NCBI GenBank assembly: GCA_035319765.1 | Contig: DATHCB010000019.1 | Location: forward strand, 1 to 11,470 | DNA length: 11,470 nt | Source: DATHCB01 sp035319765 | GTDB lineage: Archaea; Thermoproteota; Bathyarchaeia; Bathyarchaeales; SOJC01 | Direction of reading: 5' to 3' | Part shown: positions 5,783-11,470 of the stretch, one piece after another | How the letters are laid out: each line of letters starts with the position of its first letter | Position numbering within the stretch: the first letter of the stretch is position 1 | Notes under the pieces: generated by a model | The model's database searches: none | Told to the model about the DNA's origin: nothing | Seen by the model: only the letters and a program-made list of their open reading frames with translations | Translations under genes and position numbers: made by a program

Positions 5783-7057
5783 ATGTCGCCAGAACAAGGA
5801 CGTAGACTGTTGAGGTTCAAAGGCAATCTTTGGCATCACCGAGACTTCCTCAAGTTTTGGATAGGCGACACAGTCACCCAATTTACAGGTCAAATTTCCG
5901 GACTGGCACTCCCCACAGTCGCAATTCTCACTTTGCAAATCACAGGTTTTCAGCTTGGAGTGCTCAACACCCTTGGCTTCATAGCCTTCCCGGTACTCGG
6001 CCTGTTCGTCGGCGTTTGAATGGACCGGATCAGACGCAAACCCGTAATGATAATAGCAAGCATGATTCAAGTTGCGTCTCTTGCTTCGGTACCTGTGGCT
6101 TTCATATTTGGCGTGCTCGGTTTATATCAGCTGTACTTTGTCTCGCTGATCATGGGCATAACCACACTTTTCTTCGACGTTGCCTACCAATCTTACCTTC
6201 CTAGCCTTGTCAACAAAGAGGACGTTTTAGAAGGCAACCAAAAACTTCAGACAAGTGCTTCCGCGTCCAACGTTGTAGGCCCAAGCGTTGCAAGCGGCTT
6301 TATGCAACTCATAGGTGCAGCACTTTCCGTCTTCGTTGATGCTGTCGGAACCTTGGCCGCCGTGTTTACTCTATTCTTCATAAGGAAACCTGAGCCAAAG
6401 CCTGAGCGTAGTTCGGCCGGTGGGCAGCAGCACTTTTTCGGTGAAATGAAGGAAGGAATACGAGTAATTACTGGCAACAAGTTGCTATGGACACAGGCTG
6501 GCTGTACTGGCACTTCAAACCTTGGCACCAATATGTTTGCGGTGGCAATTCTTTTGTACGCATACCGTACGCTGGGAATTTCAAAGGGTTTGATAGGAGT
6601 TGCATTCACTATAGGTGCAGTTGGCTTTCTCGTAGGCGCCTTGATTTCTTCCGCTATCACTGAAAGGCTTGGCGTAGGTAGAGCTGTCGCGTTGTCAATA
6701 GCGGGCGGTTTTGGATTATTGCTTGTCTTGCTTGCTAAGGGTAGCTTTGCCGTAATCGTTATTGGGGTAGCATACTTTGTAGCGTATCTTGGCGTTGCTA
6801 CTTATAATATCAACCAGGTGAGTTTGAGGCAGATAATTACGCCTAGCCGGCTTCAAGGAAGGATGAACGCTACGATGAGGACAATCATTTGGGGAACGAT
6901 ACCGGCAGGCTCTCTGCTTGGAGGAATCCTTGTCACAGCTTTGGGAATAGTACCTACTTTACTCATTGGCGGACTAATATCGGGCTTTGCATGTTTATGG
7001 ATAGTTCTAGGACCCATATTCAAGCTTAAGGAGCAACCCAAGCCAGTCAACGATTGA
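5783..7057 (+). pseudogene. MFS transporter (exporter type), interrupted by in-frame TGA
   Basis: One frame from ATG 5783 to TGA 7057 gives 424 codons, the usual size of a 12-helix major facilitator, but codon 79 (6017-6019) is TGA. The sequence around it is FVGV-stop-MDRIRRKP, exactly the loop between helices 2 and 3 (MFS motif A), where relatives have GVWxDRxRRRP; a single TGG to TGA change explains it. Both sides look intact: an N-terminal HHRDFLKFWIGDTVTQFTGQ, and after the stop a symmetrical second half with GFLVGALISSAITERLGVGR and NINQVSLRQIITPSRLQGRM. The latter segment is typical of the MFS_3/EntS-like exporters of siderophores, drugs or macrolides. The substrate is unknown. Downstream ATG 6020 is in frame but would drop the first two helices. 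The promoter remains good, so the lesion is recent or a sequencing error. Confidence 0.85.
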
Positions 7058-7166
7058 ATTCCATGAAAGTTCCAATGCTTGTTCTCTCCTTGATAGTTTC
7101 AATCAAAGCCTCACAATTCTGAGGACCAGGCTCGCTAAAATACCGAATCTTCTTATCCTGAAACAT
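7047..7166 (-). pseudogene. N-terminal fragment of a pyruvate-kinase-C-like (PK_C family) protein
   Basis: A 39-codon minus-strand frame from ATG 7166 reads MFQDKKIRYFSEPGPQNCEA and then LIETIKERTSIG. This is the start of the stand-alone PK_C-like proteins of archaea and some bacteria (about 190 residues, usually KIxYFxxPGxxNTEExLxxxKERAxELGI). After SIG the homology stops, and the frame ends at TGA 7047-7049, overlapping the last 11 bases of the convergent MFS gene. The rest of the gene is missing, apparently lost at a junction near 7065. A TATA-type element with leaderless spacing still precedes the ATG. The family call rests on about 30 residues. Confidence 0.55.
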
Positions 7167-7185
7167 AAACTCAGGACTCGCTAAA

Positions 7186-7195
7186 GATATTAAAC
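7186..7195 (-). promoter_or_regulatory. TATA-type promoter element for the PK_C fragment
   Basis: The minus strand reads GTTTAATATC 20-29 nt before ATG 7166, the spacing of a leaderless archaeal gene. It supports ATG 7166 as the original start of the truncated gene. Confidence 0.45.
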
Positions 7196-7344
7196 ACTTT
7201 CGCGGACAAGGCTCTCGTGCACGTTCTCTAATGGTGAAGACGAAACCTGCGAAAGTCTTTTGCCCTAGAAAATCGTAAACTCGTCAAAAGTTTGGGACCG
7301 ACTCGAGCTACGATGTGCATAGTAGGCTGCGTTCAAATTCTAAG

Positions 7345-8409
7345 CTAGCGCTGCAGTCGCAAGTTGTCACTCGATTTCATCCTGCGCGCCTTTTGCTCAA
7401 TCATGCCCCACAACTCCTGCTCTGAAATCGGCTGAAAATCTGGTCCAAAGCGTTGTCTCGCGACTTGGTAAATGGTTTCGTTAATAGGCGTAGGGAATCT
7501 GGTTCGCCGAGCGAGGTCCAGCATGTACCCGTTTAGCGTTTCCAACTCTGTGCGAGTTCTGCCTCCGAAAACATCTTGAGCCATGCTGTTCAGTCCGATT
7601 CCTTTTGTGCTGAACCTGTAGAGGACGCCCATCATAAAGGATGGTAGAGCGGCTCCAAGCCTGATGAATCTCCACGATGGAATCCTCCCCAGAGAATGCT
7701 CATGGAACCCGGCGGCTTGAACAAGCTGGATGCCTTCCGAAAAGAGCTCCAATGCCACGTGCATTAGAAGGTTGAAGGGCTTGATTGGTCGCTTCTGGAA
7801 CCCCACGAGCGTCATCAAAGCATTCGCGAGGTTGATCACCAATTTACAGTGGACTGCGTCTTGCAAGCGATCTGTGGTCACGCAGTCCAAGCCTAGCGCA
7901 AAGATCCTCCTGATCGTTTGCATGTCATCTTGAAGGTTATTTGTAGGTGTACCCAGAATGACATATCCCCGAGGTTCGTGCCCCACCTCTCCGGGGGCAT
8001 CCCGCCACGCGTTGTAACAGACGACGCCGTAAACCACTCTAGCGAAATATTTTGGCAGAATTTGCTGATTCTCGACCCCGTTCTGCAACGCCACGACGAT
8101 GGGTTCGTGGTCTCCCAGATGCGCTCTCAGGTCGTGGGAAACGGTGTCGAGGTCGTAACTCTTCACGGTGATGACGATGACATCAGGCAATGCGATCTCG
8201 GAGAGGGACCCTATTGCACGTACAGGCAATGCCGCCGTCGTTAACCTCTCGCCTTTCAGGTAAAACTTCAATCCTCTGTTCTTAAGGGTTTCAAGGGTGT
8301 CGCCGCGCGCGAGTAAGGATAAATTCTCACACTGGGGCGCAATCCAACCCGCGATGGACGACCCGATGGCTCCGGCTCCCACTACAACAACTCTGGATTT
8401 TTCGCCCAT
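7345..8409 (-). CDS. 2-dehydropantoate 2-reductase family protein (PanE/ApbA-like)
   Basis: A 354-residue protein with an N-terminal NADP-binding Rossmann fold (VVVVGAGAIGSSIAGW, residues 6-21) and a C-terminal ApbA_C helical domain. Expected active-site residues are present: Asn in VALQNGVEN (about 110), Lys in HCKLVINLANAL (about 189), and the C-terminal signature NSMAQDVFGGRTRTELETLNGY (about 274-295) with its Ser, Asp, Glu and Asn. Ketopantoate reductase makes pantoate from 2-dehydropantoate with NADPH for CoA synthesis. This protein is some 50 residues longer than the classical enzyme, with extra sequence in the middle (PSWRFIRLGAALPSFMMG), so it could be a paralogue acting on another 2-keto acid. 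ATG 8409 is preferred over GTG 8418: it has AAGAAGTGG upstream and loses only three residues. The Rieske gene ends only about 35 bases upstream on the same strand, which suggests one transcript. Confidence 0.8.
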   Translation of the reverse strand: MGEKSRVVVVGAGAIGSSIAGWIAPQCENLSLLARGDTLETLKNRGLKFYLKGERLTTAALPVRAIGSLSEIALPDVIVITVKSYDLDTVSHDLRAHLGDHEPIVVALQNGVENQQILPKYFARVVYGVVCYNAWRDAPGEVGHEPRGYVILGTPTNNLQDDMQTIRRIFALGLDCVTTDRLQDAVHCKLVINLANALMTLVGFQKRPIKPFNLLMHVALELFSEGIQLVQAAGFHEHSLGRIPSWRFIRLGAALPSFMMGVLYRFSTKGIGLNSMAQDVFGGRTRTELETLNGYMLDLARRTRFPTPINETIYQVARQRFGPDFQPISEQELWGMIEQKARRMKSSDNLRLQR

Positions 8410-8445
8410 ATGCGCCACTTCTTTGACTTGATCTCAGCGCGTGGT

Positions 8446-8787
8446 TCAGATCTTGATCAGTATGTTTTCGTTTTCGACCTTCACGGCGTAGGATGGCTCG
8501 TCTCTTATCTTCGGATGAAAAAACGCCACTTTTGGAGGCGAAATCACCTTGCCAGTCGTGACGTCAAATTTCGCTCCATGTCTTGGGCAGGTGACGATGC
8601 TGTCTTGCAAAGAGCCTTGCGAAAGGTCTCCACCCCTGTGTGTGCACTTGGCTCCGATCGCATAATAGTTGTCGTTCACGTTGGCAACTAGAATCGCTTT
8701 GCCTTGTAGCATGACTTTTTTCATTTTGCCAGTTGGAATCTCTGATTTTTCGCCAGCTGTAATATAGCCTGATTCCAAAAGCTTCAC
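8446..8787 (-). CDS. Rieske [2Fe-2S] ferredoxin
   Basis: A 113-residue stand-alone Rieske protein with both cluster-binding boxes: C-T-H at 48-50 (CTHRGGDLS) and C-P-R-H at 67-70 (CPRHGAKFD). Cys48, His50, Cys67 and His70 would bind the [2Fe-2S] cluster. The box order, spacing, GKMKKVMLQGK start and YAVKVENENILIKI end fit the small soluble ferredoxins that feed ring-hydroxylating oxygenases or act as NirD-like subunits. There is no signal peptide or membrane anchor, so it is cytoplasmic and not a bc1-type subunit. No oxygenase or reductase partner is visible in the window except the NADPH-dependent PanE-like protein just downstream. The start is GTG 8787; an A-rich element (CAAAAATAG on the minus strand, about 8820-8828) could be a weak TATA box. 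Confidence 0.9.
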   Translation of the reverse strand: MKLLESGYITAGEKSEIPTGKMKKVMLQGKAILVANVNDNYYAIGAKCTHRGGDLSQGSLQDSIVTCPRHGAKFDVTTGKVISPPKVAFFHPKIRDEPSYAVKVENENILIKI

Positions 8788-8899
8788 CTACACTGTCGTT
8801 AAACACCTAGTGCGTGTGGCTATTTTTGCTTTTTGCGCGTGAATCTGAGGTCTTAACTGCACACCGACTCCTGCACCCTACGTCTTTGAATCTGAAAAA

Positions 8900-9174
8900 A
8901 TGATAGCAGAAATATGTCCGTCCAAAAAATTCTGCCTATGATGCGGCACTGGCAACAAGAGAAAAGCGTAAGAGAGCTCCTCAACGAGATTAAAACCAAG
9001 AACCCGCTCGATTGCTTGGAGCAGTGTTTCAGTTTGAAGGTTGAGATTTAATGAATTAGAAGAGGTTCCAGACAGGAACTTGAAACGTTGATTGGTGAAA
9101 AGGCTCTCCTGCTAGCTAAGTTTTTGAGAAATAAAAAGAAAATGTGGATTCATAGACTGATAGCTATGTAGATA
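8900..9174 (+). pseudogene. Decayed coding region, unknown, with several frame breaks
   Basis: The 447-base gap before katG holds + strand pieces of protein-like sequence in more than one frame. ATG 8914 opens a 45-codon frame (MSVQKILPMMRHWQQEKSVR, then ELLNEIKTKNPLDCLEQCFS) ending TAA at 9049-9051. A second frame has FNELEEVPDRNLK, and the first frame resumes after TAATGA with QELETLIGEKALLLAKFLRN, ending TAG at 9172-9174. Joined through two single-base shifts they give a helical protein of about 85 residues. Frame three, from ATG 8900, gives MIAEICPSKKFCL-TGA-CGTGNK, a CxxCGTG-like zinc knuckle broken by TGA. No family is recognised, and no clear promoter precedes it. The 45-codon frame alone could be a real small gene. 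Confidence 0.3.
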
Positions 9175-9187
9175 TTGGTGCGCGCGC

Positions 9188-9197
9188 CTTATATAAC
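9188..9197 (+). promoter_or_regulatory. TATA box of katG
   Basis: CTTATATAAC is a textbook archaeal TATA box, standing in a G+C-rich setting (GCGCGCGC just before it). It puts the transcript start near 9218, giving a leader of about 17 nt, and excludes an upstream GTG/TTG start near 9175. Confidence 0.65.
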
Positions 9198-9220
9198 AAA
9201 CAAGCAACTACACATACAAC

Positions 9221-9228
9221 AAGGTGAT
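9221..9228 (+). promoter_or_regulatory. Shine-Dalgarno site of katG
   Basis: AAGGTGAT matches the anti-Shine-Dalgarno end of archaeal 16S rRNA (GGTGAT core) and lies six bases before ATG 9235. It fixes the start codon and is the strongest ribosome site in the window. Confidence 0.65.
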
Positions 9229-9234
9229 TTCAAA

Positions 9235-11415
9235 ATGACTGAAAAGAAGAGTCCAATTATTACTTCAGGGGCGCGGGGGACGTCGAACATAGACTGGTGG
9301 CCGAACCAGCTGAATCTGAAGATTCTGCACCAGCATTCGTCCCTGTCTAATCCGATGAGCGATGAGTTCAACTATGCTGAGGAATTTAAGAAACTAGATC
9401 TGAATGCGGTGAAGAAGGATCTCTGCGCCTTGATGACTGACTCGCAGGACTGGTGGCCCGCCGATTACGGTCACTACGGACCGCTCTTCATTCGAATGGC
9501 CTGGCACAGCGCAGGAACGTATCGCAAGGGCGATGGTCGAGGCGGCGCTTCCAGAGGTTCGCAGCGCTTAGCGCCTCTCAACAGCTGGCCTGACAACGCT
9601 AACCTCGACAAGGCGCGTCGTTTGCTTTGGCCGATCAAGCAGAAATATGGCAGGAAAATCTCGTGGGCGGATTTGATGATCCTGGCCGGAAACTGTGCGC
9701 TGGAGTCAATGGGCTTTAAGACATTTGGCTTCGGGGGCGGACGTGAGGATGTCTGGGAGCCTGAAGAAGATGTGTACTGGGGTTCTGAGAAAAAGTGGCT
9801 GGATGATAAACGCTACTCTGGCGATAGGAATCTCGAAAATCCTCTTGCTGCGGTGCAGATGGGGCTGATCTACGTCAATCCAGAAGGTCCGAATGGCAAC
9901 CCGGATCCTGTCGCGGCGGCGAAGGATATCAGAGAGATTTTCGCTCGCATGTCTATGAACGATGAGGAGACAGTTGCCCTTATCGCGGGCGGCCACGCTT
10001 TCGGCAAAACCCACGGTGCTGGCAATCCATCGCTGGTGGGTCCCGAGCCTGAAGCCGCCCCCATTGAGGAACAGGGTCTAGGCTGGAAGAGCAAATTTGG
10101 CACGGGCAAAGGCGATGACACGATTACAGGCGGCCCAGAAGTCATCTGGACCCAGACACCAACCAGGTGGAGCAACAACTTCTTCAAGAACCTGTTCAAC
10201 TACCAATGGGAACTGACAAAGAGCCCAGCTGGTGCATATCAGTGGAAGCCAAAAGGTGACGCAGGCACCGGCACCGTGCCGGATCCCCACGACCCATCAA
10301 AGCTTCGCGCGCCAGGCATGCTGACCACCGACCTCGCCTTACGGTTCGACCCGATTTATGAGAAGATTTCAAGACGCTTCTACGAGAACCCGGACCAGTT
10401 TGCAGACGCGTTTGCGCGCGCATGGTTCAAACTGACGCACCGCGATATGGGCCCCCGCTCCCGCTATCTCGGTCCGGAAGTCCCAGCGGAGGAACTGATC
10501 TGGCAAGACCCGGTACCCGCAGTCGATCACAAGCTAATCGACGAGCAGGACATAGCAAACCTCAAGGCCAAGATCCTTGTCTCTAGTCTGTCAATTTCGG
10601 AACTGGTTTCAACCGCGTGGGCATCTGCGTCCACGTTCCGTGGCTCCGATAGACGCGGAGGTGCAAACGGGGCTCGTATCCGTCTGGCGCCGCAAAAGGA
10701 TTGGGAAGTCAACCAACCGCCTAAGCTGAAGAGAGTGCTCCGTACCCTTGAGGATGTCCAAAAAGAGTTTAACAGCGCGCAGTCAGGCGGAAAGAAGGTT
10801 TCGATCGCCGATTTGATAGTACTGGGTGGATGCGCAGGTGTCGAGCAGGCTGCAAAGAGAGCCGGTCATGATGTAACCGTTCCCTTCACTCCGGGACGCA
10901 CGGATGCGTCGCAGGAGCAAACTGATGTCGAGTCATTCGCCGTACTCGAACCGATTGCAGACGGGTTCCGTAACTACCAGAAAACCAAATACGCCGTATC
11001 GGCGGAGGAGCTGCTGGTTGATCGTGCGCAACTACTGACGCTAACCGCTCCTGAGATGACTGTTCTCATCGGCGGCATGCGTGTCTTGAATGCCAACTTC
11101 GGACAGTCCCAGCATGGCATCTTCACCAAACGGCTAGAGACGCTCGCCAATGATTTCTTCGTGAACTTACTCGACATGAGCACGACTTGGAAAGCAACCT
11201 CGGAAGACAAAGACGTGTTCGATGGTCGTGATCGCGCAACAGGCGAACTCAAGTGGACTGGCACACGTGTCGATCTCATCTTCGGTTCGAACTCCCAACT
11301 ACGGGCCATAGCGGAAGTTTACGGATGTGAGGACTCCCAGGAGAAGTTCCTGCACGACTTCATAGCGGCTTGGAACAAGGTAATGAACCTTGACCGCTTC
11401 GATCTCGCTAGCTAG
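9235..11415 (+). CDS. katG: Catalase-peroxidase KatG
   Basis: A complete 726-residue bifunctional haem enzyme that removes hydrogen peroxide by catalase and peroxidase action. The distal haem side is RMAWHSAGTYR, with Arg87, Trp90 and His91; Tyr213 (GLIYVNPEGPNG) and Met239 (ARMSMNDEE) complete the Met-Tyr-Trp cross-link needed for catalase activity. The proximal His254 lies in AGGHAFGKTH, with Asp366 (TTDLAL) as its partner. Asp120 (SWPDN) and Arg403 (THRDMGP) are also kept. The duplicated, haem-free C-terminal domain follows from about residue 435 to LDRFDLAS. The position equal to Ser315 of the mycobacterial enzyme is Gly299. The start is ATG 9235, from its Shine-Dalgarno site and TATA box; the frame reads back to 9175, but that part holds the promoter. 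The gene looks richer in G+C than most neighbours, consistent with acquisition from bacteria. Confidence 0.97.
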   Translation: MTEKKSPIITSGARGTSNIDWWPNQLNLKILHQHSSLSNPMSDEFNYAEEFKKLDLNAVKKDLCALMTDSQDWWPADYGHYGPLFIRMAWHSAGTYRKGDGRGGASRGSQRLAPLNSWPDNANLDKARRLLWPIKQKYGRKISWADLMILAGNCALESMGFKTFGFGGGREDVWEPEEDVYWGSEKKWLDDKRYSGDRNLENPLAAVQMGLIYVNPEGPNGNPDPVAAAKDIREIFARMSMNDEETVALIAGGHAFGKTHGAGNPSLVGPEPEAAPIEEQGLGWKSKFGTGKGDDTITGGPEVIWTQTPTRWSNNFFKNLFNYQWELTKSPAGAYQWKPKGDAGTGTVPDPHDPSKLRAPGMLTTDLALRFDPIYEKISRRFYENPDQFADAFARAWFKLTHRDMGPRSRYLGPEVPAEELIWQDPVPAVDHKLIDEQDIANLKAKILVSSLSISELVSTAWASASTFRGSDRRGGANGARIRLAPQKDWEVNQPPKLKRVLRTLEDVQKEFNSAQSGGKKVSIADLIVLGGCAGVEQAAKRAGHDVTVPFTPGRTDASQEQTDVESFAVLEPIADGFRNYQKTKYAVSAEELLVDRAQLLTLTAPEMTVLIGGMRVLNANFGQSQHGIFTKRLETLANDFFVNLLDMSTTWKATSEDKDVFDGRDRATGELKWTGTRVDLIFGSNSQLRAIAEVYGCEDSQEKFLHDFIAAWNKVMNLDRFDLAS

Positions 11416-11470
11416 AGTTCTTTCACTAGTTGGACAGCACTTTGCGGATCAAAACCATCTGGACACACAG
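11412..11470 (-). CDS. Unknown gene, 3' end only (cut by right edge)
   Basis: The minus strand from the right edge has an open frame ending VCPDGFDPQSAVQLVKEL at a TAG (11412-11414). Only 18 codons are visible, but they look like coding sequence with a helical C-terminus. The stop overlaps the katG stop: both TAG codons are read from the same CTAG at 11412-11415. Convergent, tail-to-tail placement with nothing between is common in compact archaeal genomes. The family cannot be told from this length, and the frame could still be chance. Confidence 0.4.
   Translation of the reverse strand, partial: VCPDGFDPQSAVQLVKEL

Noticed and set aside
5702..6070. 122-residue minus-strand frame with several cysteines
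   Set aside because: It is antisense to the start of the MFS gene, where the + strand has the recognisable transporter sequence.
7233..7280. Short + strand start MVKTKPAKVFCPRKS after the MFS gene
   Set aside because: It stops after 15 codons, and no continuation in another frame looks like protein.
9706..10423. Several minus-strand frames of 70-109 codons inside katG
   Set aside because: They are antisense shadows, expected in a G+C-rich coding sequence; the + strand KatG motifs are unambiguous.
1..11470. CRISPR array, insertion sequence, integrase, att site or replication origin
   Set aside because: No regularly spaced direct repeats, terminal inverted repeats flanking a transposase, tRNA-embedded duplication or origin-binding clusters were seen on reading both strands.

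Overview
The window looks like a genome or fosmid piece from an archaeon, probably a mesophilic or soil member of the TACK (Thermoproteota/Thaumarchaeota-like) lineages. The reasons are regulatory and protein-based. Most genes have an A/T-rich TATA-type element (for example CTTATATAAC or CTTAAATTAA) about 20-45 nt before the start, and several starts look leaderless. The best Shine-Dalgarno site is the archaeal-type GGTGAT in front of katG. Runs of 7-8 T follow some genes, and the small cysteine-rich proteins are typical of archaea. The lineage call is an inference; no rRNA or tRNA gene is present to confirm it.

Layout: (1) 1-257, tail of an unknown gene on the + strand. (2) 320-897, minus strand: a DsrE-like sulfur-relay gene broken by one frameshift and a small hypothetical gene. 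(3) 944-3101, minus strand: a large GNAT acetyltransferase resembling histidine N-acetyltransferase, and a two-helix K+-channel/RCK protein with a non-canonical selectivity filter. (4) 3335-3625, + strand: a small protein with many CxxC motifs. (5) 3992-5228, minus strand: a GDT1/UPF0016 cation transporter and a VOC (glyoxalase-fold) protein. (6) 5783-7057, + strand: an MFS exporter interrupted by one in-frame TGA where the family has Trp. (7) 7345-8787, minus strand: a ketopantoate-reductase-like gene and a Rieske ferredoxin, closely spaced and probably one transcript. (8) 9235-11415, + strand: a complete catalase-peroxidase KatG, whose stop codon overlaps that of a convergent gene running off the right edge.

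There is no single pathway. Several genes fit oxidative or chemical stress and transport: KatG removes peroxide, the Rieske protein carries electrons, DsrE handles sulfur, and the MFS, GDT1 and K+ channel proteins move solutes. The most notable property is the number of damaged or fragmentary genes between intact ones: a frameshifted DsrE, a stop-interrupted MFS, a pyruvate-kinase-C-like gene reduced to its first 39 codons but with its promoter, and decayed frames at about 3690-3890, 4646-4748, 5297-5696 and 8900-9174. Either this is a region of active gene decay, or the sequence carries scattered indel errors; the long intact frames (KatG, PanE-like, K+ channel, GNAT) favour decay for most of them. 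I saw no CRISPR array, insertion sequence, integrase, rRNA or tRNA.
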